A stretch of DNA of 64,000 nucleotides from Deferribacteres bacterium (GTDB taxonomy: Bacteria; Zhuqueibacterota; Zhuqueibacteria; Zhuqueibacterales; Geothermadaptataceae): the NCBI GenBank assembly GCA_020633655.1, contig JACKDF010000010.1:62001-126000 (forward strand), written 5' to 3'. The position numbers and the translations under genes were made by a program. This document shows positions 33,663 to 42,260 of the stretch, piece by piece. The notes under the pieces were generated by a model. It saw only the letters and a program-made list of their open reading frames with translations. It was not told the origin of the DNA and made no database searches. How positions within the stretch are numbered: position 1 is the first letter of the stretch; every line of letters begins with the position of its first letter.

Positions 33663-36600
33663 TCATTTGATGTACAGCATCTTTTTCGTTGACATAAAGT
33701 GTCTCGTTTTCCCTCGAGCACTGAGGCGCGCAATATAAACTCCAGAAGCATTATCCCGCAAATGCAATGGCCGCCAAACCACCTGATGCCTCCCTGCCGG
33801 TAATTTTTCTTCAACGAGGGTCTGTACATGTTGTCCGATGATGTTGTAAATAACAATGGAAACCTCACTCAGTTCCGGCAAATCAAAACGAATTGTTGTC
33901 GAGGGATTAAACGGGTTGGGGAAGTTTTGATACAGGGCAAAACGTTCAGGAATAAATGCAAATGCTTCCTCATCAATGCCCGTGGGTAAATGTGAATTTT
34001 CACGCCCGGGTGTTCCACCTTCTGTAAAGCTGAACTGCCAATTTTCAGTTAACGCGTTATCCAGTGTATCCGCTATTAATTCCAGTGTCTGCAAACTGCT
34101 GTCGGAGAATAACCAGTTCGCCTCCGCGTTCCAGGCAATGCGGTCAATCTCACCACTAAAAGCATTTATGAGTTTTAAAGAATCACTCCTCCAATTCACA
34201 ACGAGACCAGGTAACTCGATTACATTTTCTACCTCCGGATAAACGGATAAAAAAGCCTCTTCATGAGCAGTAAAAACCAGAAATTTTCCTGCCTGCAAAA
34301 CAGTACTATCCGGGAAAAAGTAGCGGTTTTGAAAACCACCATGACGAAGAGACCAACCGGAGATTTCCACAAGCGAATCAGTTGCGTTATACAATTCAAA
34401 CCATTGATCCGCCGGATTGTTTTCTGCGGTTCTAAGTTGCAGCTCATTAATGATAATTTGCGGTTTGGCAAATTCGATTACACTGTTGCGAAGACCCGGT
34501 GTACCACCCATTATGTTGGCTACCTGCCAGTTTTGTGGATCGTGCGCGGGCAGGGTTAAATCTTTTCTCTCGATTGTTAAACCACTGTTGTCACTCAATT
34601 GCGGCCAAGGTGCCATGTTTGTGTAGCGCAGGGAGTCCGCATAAAGTCCGTTCCCGGTTCGCAATCGCAGCAGTTCACCGGTGCTTTTTAATCCAAAGGT
34701 GAAATCACCAAGAACCGAGGCAGACCAGGGAAAATAATGCGAAAATGCGGAACTCGTTTGACAGAGGACTATATAATCCCCTGATTTTATTTTCGTATCC
34801 TCCGGAAAAATATAATAATTCTCTGCTTTCTCGTCCTGGAATCGCCACTCGCCGAGGAAAACGGTCGTATCCTCGGCATTATAGAACTCGACCCAGTCCC
34901 CGACATCGAGGGAATCTGCGGATTGGAAATTGATTTCCGAGATGATGATTCGTGGCACCAGACCCTCGAGCTGCGTGCTTCTTTCACCCGGTGTACCCTG
35001 GGCCCAACCGCTCAGTTGCCAGTTCTCTGCCAGATTGTTGTCAGTGGCACCGGATTTTAATTCAAGGGTAAACCCCTCATTACCCGCAAACGCAGGCCAG
35101 TCGCCTCCGAGGGCAAAAGTTAGCGAGTCGACCAACACCCCACTCTTATGGTAAAGACGCAGTAATTCCCCGGTCGATTTAAAGCCAAATCCGAGATTAC
35201 CCGTCGTGTTTTTCAAATCCGGAAAGACGCTATGGAATTTATTCAAATCTTCTGCCAGAACCAGAAATCCATTCGCTTCGATTTGCACCGAATCGGGGAA
35301 AATAAAAGCCCGGCTCTCCTCCGAATCCTTAAACCACCAGCTTGCGAGATGTACGACCGTATCGCCTGGGTTGTGAATTTCCACCCAGTCACCGGTATCA
35401 AAGCTGGAATTGCTGATAAAATGAATTTCTGAAAACTGAATTTCCGGAATTCCCAAATCGAGCTTTTCGAATTCTGGTGTGAGCAATACATCGGATTTTT
35501 TATAAACTTCAATCGTGCTCGAATCAGGAAAATCAGCATTATTCCATCCGGCAAACTTATACCCGGGATTGGGTGTTGCTGTAATCTGAAAAGGAATATT
35601 GTTAAAGTAAATTCCATACCAGGGCACGCTGGGAATTTCCACAGTATTGACTTGAATGCTGCCGTTTCGAAGATCGGTGCTGTCGATGGTGAGCTGGAAA
35701 TGCCCCGAAAGATCAAAATAATTTTCGAAATGAGTTCGGACTATCTGGGGACGGCCTTTTATGAAGCCCTCGATGGTTTGAATTTTATTTTCCCAATCAG
35801 AAGCCGATCCGGACCAACGTTTTTGGTGTCTTGGCATTTCATTCACCAAAATCTCCCGTAAGCGATTGACTTCACTCAGGGCAAAATCTCTGTAAAGGAG
35901 TGAATTGAGCAAATCGGCGAGACGATTGAGCAGTTTTTCCCGGTATTTCCTGTTTTTTATCAAATCTTTCATGGGAGTGGAAGACCAGTGATCCAGGTTT
36001 TCATCTCCCAAAACCCGCAACAATGTGTTATCGTAACGGTCGCTCAAACCGGCATCGATGTCGAAGAGTAGCCAGCGCCATTTGCCACCATCCCAGGCAC
36101 GCCACTTTTTGGTGTTGTTCCACGGCCAGTCCCAGTTTGCTGACCATATTTCAAGAAGCATGTAGTCGGTGTAGTTGTCGATATCCATGTGCTCGGCAAC
36201 GTACTGAAAGTAGTTGTCATTTTTTAAATCATGGTATTTGATATAATTTTCCAGATCGAGAAAATCTCTGTTGCTTCCCTCAATAACATCCACATGAAAC
36301 TTCAGCAAATCCAGCCGGTCGGGATCGACGCCGTGGTTGGAGGCCAGGTAATGTTCACTTTGTTTTTCACGCAAATTATGAATACCCCAATATTCACCAT
36401 TCAAGTAAACCACGGCGGGACGGAATGCTTCCCGGTCTATATTCATATGTTTCGCCAGTTCGTGTACCAAACCATCGCGAAAGTAGGCATGCTTCCAGTC
36501 ATTTCCTGCGTTTCGTAATAAGAAAGACTCAAAGTGATCAATTTCCTTGTCTGCAAAAATTTTGTGTTTAATACTGCCTGTCCCATATTCTTTTCTTGCA

Positions 36601-37619
36601 AAAATGGAGAGCGATTTCATTGGAGTTGAACGGCTCCAGTTGCCGAATATCTTTACGCCTGCGTCAATAGAAAATGCCTGAGATTTATCGGTTTCAAAAA
36701 ATTCGATATGAACGGGTTTTTCCCAATCCTGCCAGAAATTGGCGCCGTAATACGGCACTTCAGGTTCAGCATTTGGCCCCATAACATAAATGCCTTCTTC
36801 CCAGTCGAAAAAATTGCCCGGATGTGTTGAGAGTGAAACGATGGGAAGATCCGACATGTCATCAATGAGGTAAGTCTGCGTGACGACATTGGAGTGCATC
36901 TCCTCGCCTTTGTAGGCAATAGCGCGAATGACGGTGGTTTTCGTAATTTCAACAGGCTGTTCGTAAAGCGTACTTCCCATGTGGGGTGGTTTTCCATTGT
37001 CGGTAAAAAAGATCTGAACATTCGGCTGGGTATGCGAGAGCGCAAGAGAAATGCTGCCCGCATAGTGCCCCGCTTGAAGCGAAAACAACGGATCCGCAAG
37101 ACGGTTGGCATCAGCTGCATTGGCGTTTTGTACGCCGGGCGTCGGATTCTGAAAAATGATGTAATGGCCTGGTTCATCAGCGGGAATACCATACGATTCA
37201 TCGTCGGCTAATGCCGGAACATCGAGGGATTCGTACAACTGCTTATCCTTGGTAAACAGATAGAGCGTTTCTCCATCGGCCGATATACGAAAATCCGTGT
37301 GCACTTCCGTTGAATCACTACCCTGACGATCATTGCCTGAGGCGAGAATCAGAAAAAATTCACCAGGATTGATTGCCACCTGCGGCAGCTGCCACGCTTT
37401 ACTAAATTCCGATTTGTCAGCAATGAGATACTCGGCGAGATTGATTGTTGAATCACCGGTATTGATGAACTCAATCCAGTCAGGTGTCTCTCCTGCGGCA
37501 TCAGTCAAAATTTTTGAATTAGCTGAACACACCTCATTGATACGCAAGCCTTGCCCATTGGCGGCAAACGTGAAAACTAACAGGATGAAAAGAGAGGAGA
37601 AAAACTTCCGGGATATCAT
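33663..37619 (-). CDS. CotH-domain, lamin-tail-domain surface protein with T9SS sorting domain
   Basis: Counting from the ATG at 37619 (AAGG about 7 bases upstream; an earlier ATG at 37703 gives no signal peptide) the protein has 1318 residues. Domains in order are: signal peptide; lamin-tail domain about 22-135; chitobiase/hexosaminidase C-terminal-like repeat about 175-250; CotH-like kinase domain about 260-610, including KPVHIEFFETD, LLRNAGNDW and WRWLLFDIDAG; three more lamin-tail domains starting near 723, 890 and 1054; and the T9SS domain about 1224-1318 (NFPNPFNPSTTIRFDLPE). CotH domains phosphorylate spore-coat proteins in Bacillus; in these secreted proteins the target is unknown. 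It should be displayed or released at the cell surface. Confidence 0.9.
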   Translation of the reverse strand: MISRKFFSSLFILLVFTFAANGQGLRINEVCSANSKILTDAAGETPDWIEFINTGDSTINLAEYLIADKSEFSKAWQLPQVAINPGEFFLILASGNDRQGSDSTEVHTDFRISADGETLYLFTKDKQLYESLDVPALADDESYGIPADEPGHYIIFQNPTPGVQNANAADANRLADPLFSLQAGHYAGSISLALSHTQPNVQIFFTDNGKPPHMGSTLYEQPVEITKTTVIRAIAYKGEEMHSNVVTQTYLIDDMSDLPIVSLSTHPGNFFDWEEGIYVMGPNAEPEVPYYGANFWQDWEKPVHIEFFETDKSQAFSIDAGVKIFGNWSRSTPMKSLSIFARKEYGTGSIKHKIFADKEIDHFESFLLRNAGNDWKHAYFRDGLVHELAKHMNIDREAFRPAVVYLNGEYWGIHNLREKQSEHYLASNHGVDPDRLDLLKFHVDVIEGSNRDFLDLENYIKYHDLKNDNYFQYVAEHMDIDNYTDYMLLEIWSANWDWPWNNTKKWRAWDGGKWRWLLFDIDAGLSDRYDNTLLRVLGDENLDHWSSTPMKDLIKNRKYREKLLNRLADLLNSLLYRDFALSEVNRLREILVNEMPRHQKRWSGSASDWENKIQTIEGFIKGRPQIVRTHFENYFDLSGHFQLTIDSTDLRNGSIQVNTVEIPSVPWYGIYFNNIPFQITATPNPGYKFAGWNNADFPDSSTIEVYKKSDVLLTPEFEKLDLGIPEIQFSEIHFISNSSFDTGDWVEIHNPGDTVVHLASWWFKDSEESRAFIFPDSVQIEANGFLVLAEDLNKFHSVFPDLKNTTGNLGFGFKSTGELLRLYHKSGVLVDSLTFALGGDWPAFAGNEGFTLELKSGATDNNLAENWQLSGWAQGTPGERSTQLEGLVPRIIISEINFQSADSLDVGDWVEFYNAEDTTVFLGEWRFQDEKAENYYIFPEDTKIKSGDYIVLCQTSSAFSHYFPWSASVLGDFTFGLKSTGELLRLRTGNGLYADSLRYTNMAPWPQLSDNSGLTIERKDLTLPAHDPQNWQVANIMGGTPGLRNSVIEFAKPQIIINELQLRTAENNPADQWFELYNATDSLVEISGWSLRHGGFQNRYFFPDSTVLQAGKFLVFTAHEEAFLSVYPEVENVIELPGLVVNWRSDSLKLINAFSGEIDRIAWNAEANWLFSDSSLQTLELIADTLDNALTENWQFSFTEGGTPGRENSHLPTGIDEEAFAFIPERFALYQNFPNPFNPSTTIRFDLPELSEVSIVIYNIIGQHVQTLVEEKLPAGRHQVVWRPLHLRDNASGVYIARLSARGKTRHFMSTKKMLYIK

Positions 37620-37949
37620 AAAGCAACCTTTGTTGCAATTCGTGTTAAAAGAGTGTTCTTTTGGAATTATGTTACACTTGTACGAATATGGGTTGTTCTC
37701 CATAAATTCGCCAGTTTAATTTTTGTTTTATAATTTGCTGTAAATGTAAAATATTTTACTTGTTTGCTGCCTGTTTTGCGTATTGCAAGTTGAATGTACG
37801 GCAAAATAGAAAACCCTTTCCTACCGATATTTTGGTCACTTGCTTTCGTGATTCCCACTTCGCCATTTTTAATTTTTTGCTTGTCGGAAAATGGTTTATA
37901 TTCCACCCTTAATTTGAATTTCATGACATTTATAGAAAATGGGAGAAAA

Positions 37950-38825
37950 ATGAACAAACGGTATTTGGCATTTTTGTCGATGGACAATCTTGAGGGTTTT
38001 GTATCCGACGATGAGTTGGCAATTGCACCATTACAGGCACGCGAATGGGAAGTCCATACAGTCTCCTGGCGACAATCCTGTGATTGGAGTCGGTATGATT
38101 TAGTTGTTATTCGCACGACATGGGATTATCAAAACAATGTCAATGCATTTTTAGAGGTGCTCTCGCAAATTCAAACAAGTGGTGCTGTTTTACAAAACAA
38201 TTTGAATGTGGTAAAATGGAATATCGAGAAAACATATTTGCAGGAATTGGAGAAAAAAGGCAATTCGATTGTGCAGACAATTTGGGGCGAGTCGCTGCCA
38301 TCAATTAAAATTTTCCAGGATTATTTTCGTCATTTACAGTGTGATGAACTCATTATTAAACCTGTGGTTAGCGCCAATGCAGATTTTACATATCGCGTGC
38401 GCAGAGAAAATCTTAAAACCTTGTATCCACAACTGCAGGTTGAATATGAAAATCGTCCTTTTATGATTCAGCCGTTTATGCCAAATATTCTCAGTGAAGG
38501 CGAATACTCACTGTTTTATTTTAATGGTGAATACAGCCATGCCATTCTGAAAACACCGAAAAAACACGATTTCCGGGTACAGGAGGAACATGGCGGCCTC
38601 ATCACCTCTGTTCAACCGGAGAGCGTATTGAAAAGAAACGGGGAAAAGGTGCTGCAATCACTTACGGAACTTCCCCTTTATGCCCGTGTCGATTTCGTGC
38701 GAAATTCAGGTGCCCATTTTGAAATCATGGAAGTCGAATTAATTGAGCCGGCACTCTATTTCCGCACCGATGCAGCCTCTGCAGAACGCTTTGCTGCAGC
38801 AGTGGATGAGGGAAGCTGGAAGTAA
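37950..38825 (+). CDS. ATP-grasp domain protein (RimK/DcsG-like)
   Basis: A 291-residue protein from the ATG at 37950, which has GGGAG at close spacing; the frame extends 52 codons upstream without a Shine-Dalgarno sequence. The pattern YDLVVIRTTWDYQNN near 48-62, ELIIKPVVSANADFTYR near 129-145 and the C-terminal ARVDFVRNSGAHFEIMEVELIEPALYF near 241-267 matches a group of ATP-grasp ligases that includes the cycloserine-pathway enzyme DcsG. The Lys in IIKP and the final Glu/Asn-like acidic residues would bind ATP and Mg. The substrates are not known and no biosynthetic genes are adjacent. Confidence 0.75.
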   Translation: MNKRYLAFLSMDNLEGFVSDDELAIAPLQAREWEVHTVSWRQSCDWSRYDLVVIRTTWDYQNNVNAFLEVLSQIQTSGAVLQNNLNVVKWNIEKTYLQELEKKGNSIVQTIWGESLPSIKIFQDYFRHLQCDELIIKPVVSANADFTYRVRRENLKTLYPQLQVEYENRPFMIQPFMPNILSEGEYSLFYFNGEYSHAILKTPKKHDFRVQEEHGGLITSVQPESVLKRNGEKVLQSLTELPLYARVDFVRNSGAHFEIMEVELIEPALYFRTDAASAERFAAAVDEGSWK

Positions 38826-39167
38826 TAAAATCCGGAACGTTGTATTTTTGAAGAAGTAAAATTACAACGATTGCTATTAAGCAAAATGATGAAAACGCAT
38901 TAGCGACTGCTAAGCCGTATAAACTTATTTGCTGCAGGGAAATTGAATTGTTTTATTTTTTTCATTTCTCCCTATTTTTTCGGATTAACTCATTGTTTAA
39001 TTTTGTTGAAAGCAACAAAATTTCAACTATTTACGCGTTTTCCATAATTGATATAATCCTTGCTTGTTTAGAAAAATATTGCTATCGTTCCGGTCAAAAC
39101 GAGCCCGAAATTAAGTCAACAAGCACGACACATCAGTGCACTATAAAATACGAATACGAGGTTTTGT
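38826..39167. other. intergenic region, no gene seen
   Basis: About 340 AT-rich bases before the bifunctional nuclease gene. A TTGATATAATCC stretch at about 39046-39057 contains a TATAAT-like -10 box; the matching -35 is unclear. I see no repeat or RNA gene. Confidence 0.35.
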
Positions 39168-39749
39168 ATGTTAGTCGAAGTAAAAGTCGATCGGGTCACA
39201 CTGGATACTGCATTGAACCGTTTTGTCGTCATCTTGCGCGATGAAGTGAATCGACGTTGGTTGCCCATCGTTGTTGGTTCACCGGAGGCCCAGGCGATTG
39301 CTTTGCAGCTAGAGGATATCGATCCCCCTCGCCCACTGACACACGATCTCATTAAAAATATGCTGGATTCAGTTGATGTTCGTGTGACCAGAATTGTCGT
39401 TAATGATCTGCGTGAAAATACGTATTTTGCCCAAATCGGCCTTCACCTCAAAACTGGAAATACTGAAGTCGATGCGCGCCCGAGTGATGCAATTGCTCTT
39501 GCATTGCGAACGAACTCACCCATCTTTGTGGATGATAAAGTGATGCGCAGTGCAGGCTACTTCGAAAATGAGCCTAAGATCGATATTTCCAATCTCGAAG
39601 AAGACTTTCCACCGATGGATAAGTTGGAAAGTTTAAATCTAGAATTGGAACGCGCGGTGGCACAGGAACGCTATGAAGATGCTGCAAAATTGCGTGATCA
39701 AATTAATGAATTAAAGCGCGAACGCGACAAAGGAGAAAATAAAAATTAA
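39168..39749 (+). CDS. bifunctional nuclease-domain protein (DUF151) with UvrB/UvrC motif
   Basis: Residues about 1-130 form the BFN/DUF151 domain: LPIVVGSPEAQAIALQLE, RPLTHDLIKNMLDSV and ARPSDAIALALR are the standard blocks, seen in many bacteria and in plant bifunctional nucleases. A C-terminal UVR motif (LELERAVAQERYEDAAKLRDQ, near 164-184) adds a helical pair used for protein contacts in UvrB/UvrC. Nuclease activity has been shown for only some members, so the role here is open. A strong terminator follows the gene. Confidence 0.9.
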   Translation: MLVEVKVDRVTLDTALNRFVVILRDEVNRRWLPIVVGSPEAQAIALQLEDIDPPRPLTHDLIKNMLDSVDVRVTRIVVNDLRENTYFAQIGLHLKTGNTEVDARPSDAIALALRTNSPIFVDDKVMRSAGYFENEPKIDISNLEEDFPPMDKLESLNLELERAVAQERYEDAAKLRDQINELKRERDKGENKN

Positions 39750-39771
39750 CAGAAAATTTGTTAAATAGATG

Positions 39772-39803
39772 AGCACAATCCATACAGATTGTGCTTTTTT
39801 TTT
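39772..39803 (+). terminator. rho-independent terminator
   Basis: AGCACAATC pairs with GATTGTGCT around a 6-base loop and a run of nine T residues follows, 22 bases after the nuclease-domain gene. Confidence 0.9.
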
Positions 39804-39826
39804 GAATAAATGCAGGAGACAATTCA

Positions 39827-41488
39827 ATGAAGCTTTTAAAAGCATTGGTTATTTTCGCCGTTGTTTCTGTTGTAATCGGGTGCCAGCAAAAGGACAGTTT
39901 GCAGTTGAAAATTGTAGATGATATTGAACAGCGTGTGGCAAAATTTGCAGAAGTTGATATCACAGCTGATGTTTCGTTCCTACCGGAAAACGAGCAGCAG
40001 GCTTTGCACAAAATCATCGAAGCCAGCCGTTATATGCAGGATATTTTTGATCGGCAAGTATGGCAGGGTAATCCTGAGCTGCTGGAAAAATTACGCCATG
40101 CCCGAAGCCCAAAGGAAAAAGCTGCCCTCGCCTACTTTAAAATTATGTCCGGTCCCTGGGATCGCCTTCTCTCGGAACAGCCTTTTGTCGGTGAGACGGA
40201 AAAACCGCACGGTGCCGGGTATTATCCCGTCGACATGAGCAAGGACGAATTTGAAAAATACACGGCGACAGTTACTGAAGAAGAACGAAACCAATTGATG
40301 GGACTTTGCACGATTGTCAGCCGCGAAGGTGAAAAACTCGTCGCAACGCCTTATTCGCAGGTTTATAAACAATGGCTGGAACCCGCCGCAGCGTTGTTGA
40401 AGGAAGCGGCAGAGTTGACAGAAAATGCCTCCTTACAGGATTTTCTCCTAAAACGAGCCAATGCATTTCTCAGTGATGATTACTACGAAAGCGACATGGC
40501 GTGGATGGATATTGACAGTCCTGTGGAAGTCACGATCGGACCGTATGAAGTTTATGAAGATGCACTTTTCGGATACAAAGCAGCTTTCGAGAGCTTTGTA
40601 ACCGTTGCCGATCCGGAAGCGAGCGAAAAACTTGCTATCTACAAATCATGGTTGCCGAAGATGGAGGCGAACCTCCCCATCCCCGATGCGATGAAAAATT
40701 TCGAGCGTGGTAGTGAGTCACCGATTCGTGTCGTTGATGAGGTGTTTACTGCGGGTGATACTCGTTCCGGTATCCAAACCATCGCCTTCAATTTGCCGAA
40801 CGACGAAAGAGTGCGGGAGGCGAAAGGCAGTAAAAAAGTCATTCTGCGCAATGTCCTGATGGCAAAGTATGACAAGATTCTGCAGCCAATTGCCGAGCGA
40901 TTTGTCGACGAATCGCAGTTGCAGCATCTTTCCTCAGAGGCCTTTACAAACAATGTGCTTTTTCACGAATTATCCCATGGCCTTGGCCCGGGGAAAATTA
41001 TGAAAGATGGCAAGGAAACCGAAGTTCGTTTCGAATTAAAAGACCTGTATTCCACCTGCGAAGAAGCGAAAGCGGACGTGATGGGAATTTATAATATTTT
41101 ATTCATGCAGGAAAACGAGGTCATGCCGCCCTCTAAATTTGAAACGACGGCTGTGACCTATCTGGCAGGCTTGTTTCGCTCTGTTCGTTTTGGCGCAACG
41201 GAAGCACACGGCCGTGGAGTTGCTCTGCAAATAAACTACATGCTGGAAAAGGGAGCCATTTCCCTCGATGAAGCGAGTGGTAAATTCACCGTTAATTTTG
41301 ACAAATATCCGGACGTCATTCGTGATTTGGTGCGTGATCTGTGCATACTGCAAGCCTATGGCGACTATGAAGGAACGAAACAACTTTTTGATAAGTACGC
41401 CACCCTCGACACCAGGCTTGCGCAGCGTCTGGAGAGTTTGACGGACATTCCTGTCGACATCGCGCCTCGTTACCCGTTGGCAGAATAA
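39827..41488 (+). CDS. M49-like zinc metallopeptidase, lipoprotein
   Basis: The signal peptide ends VVIGC near residue 19, so the protein is lipid-anchored. The zinc site is HELSH at 380-384, with the third ligand probably E412 or E413 in CEEAKADVMG. This resembles peptidase family M49 (dipeptidyl peptidase III), whose bacterial relatives use HExxH and an EExRA-like second motif. Length (553) fits bacterial members. The product may remove dipeptides from peptides in the periplasm. It lies 24 bases past a terminator, so it probably has its own promoter, and it ends at a strong hairpin. Confidence 0.8.
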   Translation: MKLLKALVIFAVVSVVIGCQQKDSLQLKIVDDIEQRVAKFAEVDITADVSFLPENEQQALHKIIEASRYMQDIFDRQVWQGNPELLEKLRHARSPKEKAALAYFKIMSGPWDRLLSEQPFVGETEKPHGAGYYPVDMSKDEFEKYTATVTEEERNQLMGLCTIVSREGEKLVATPYSQVYKQWLEPAAALLKEAAELTENASLQDFLLKRANAFLSDDYYESDMAWMDIDSPVEVTIGPYEVYEDALFGYKAAFESFVTVADPEASEKLAIYKSWLPKMEANLPIPDAMKNFERGSESPIRVVDEVFTAGDTRSGIQTIAFNLPNDERVREAKGSKKVILRNVLMAKYDKILQPIAERFVDESQLQHLSSEAFTNNVLFHELSHGLGPGKIMKDGKETEVRFELKDLYSTCEEAKADVMGIYNILFMQENEVMPPSKFETTAVTYLAGLFRSVRFGATEAHGRGVALQINYMLEKGAISLDEASGKFTVNFDKYPDVIRDLVRDLCILQAYGDYEGTKQLFDKYATLDTRLAQRLESLTDIPVDIAPRYPLAE

Positions 41489-41507
41489 AAACATCCAATT
41501 TCAGAAC

Positions 41508-41539
41508 ATGATCTTCGGTTCCCTCGAACCGGAGATCAT
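41508..41539. terminator. bidirectional hairpin terminator
   Basis: ATGATCTTCGGTTC and GAACCGGAGATCAT pair with one mismatch around a 4-base loop. It lies between the M49-like peptidase and the convergent gene, one base from the latter's stop codon. Confidence 0.8.
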
Positions 41540-42010
41540 TTATTTGCTTTCCTTGCCTACGACTTCCAATAAAATCAATTTTTCTTCGGTGAGAATCAGA
41601 CATGCTAAATAGGTATTGTCCTTTCGCGATTGTTGACGCAACAGCACAGTGTTGCTATCCTCGTCTTCGTCCTGATCCAAAATAATCCAGCCATCTTTTT
41701 CGATGCGTCGCAAAAAGCCTTTTGGGTAATGCAGTTTTTTAGAATAATTGTGGGAATAGATGAGAATACCGGCAGAGCTGACTTCCTCCAGTTTTATATC
41801 GCCGTCCTTTTCGTAACGATCCCATTCGATGTTCAGGTTTTTCATATTTTCTATAGGTAAATTTCCAAAATTCATATTGAAAATACGATTCAGATTGGTG
41901 TCTTCAAAATAGTCAACGACCCGATTTTCAAGCTTGAGAAATGGTTTTTCTGCAGCGAAAACATGAATTGTCCAAAAGCTGAGCAGGGTAAAGAAAATGA
42001 TTTTTTTCAT
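41540..42010 (-). CDS. exported protein of unknown function
   Basis: A 156-residue protein with a signal peptide (MKKIIFFTLLSFWTIHVFAAE). The mature region has an acidic, mixed alpha/beta composition: FEDTNLNRIFNMNFGNLPIE, then SSAGILIYSHNYSKKLHYP, DQDEDEDSNTVLLRQQ, and a C-terminal strand LIILTEEKLILLEVV-like. No family is recognised. A GGAG-like site precedes the ATG. It is separated from the upstream receptor gene by 250 bases with two hairpins, so it is likely an independent unit. Confidence 0.65.
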   Translation of the reverse strand: MKKIIFFTLLSFWTIHVFAAEKPFLKLENRVVDYFEDTNLNRIFNMNFGNLPIENMKNLNIEWDRYEKDGDIKLEEVSSAGILIYSHNYSKKLHYPKGFLRRIEKDGWIILDQDEDEDSNTVLLRQQSRKDNTYLACLILTEEKLILLEVVGKESK

Positions 42011-42156
42011 AGGGAACTCCGGAAATTTTATTTCAAAAAAATGGTAACTTTTCTTGCAATGAAGTGATAACGAAAAGAAATTACGCAGGTTACATAAATT
42101 TATTCAGACGATGAATTAGATGTGTGAAAGAAAGGATGGAATCGCTAATGATTATA

Positions 42157-42191
42157 ACATCCCGGGCAAGGATGGAGTGAGCCCGGGATGT
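42157..42191. terminator. intergenic hairpin
   Basis: ACATCCCGGGC and GCCCGGGATGT are perfect arms of 11 bp around a 13-base loop, GC-rich, with TTT after the right arm on the plus strand. It lies downstream of the copper-receptor gene on the minus strand. Confidence 0.55.
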
Positions 42192-42213
42192 TTAGGAGAG
42201 CAAAAATGACCGT

Positions 42214-42237
42214 TAATGAGAGCAATTGCTCTCATTA
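42214..42237. terminator. perfect 24-base palindrome downstream of TonB receptor
   Basis: TAATGAGAGCAA is followed immediately by its reverse complement TTGCTCTCATTA. It lies 24 bases past the receptor stop codon. Because it has no loop it is either a short hairpin terminator or a protein-binding site. Confidence 0.45.
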
Positions 42238-42260
42238 GGTATTTTGCTGAAGAAACTATT

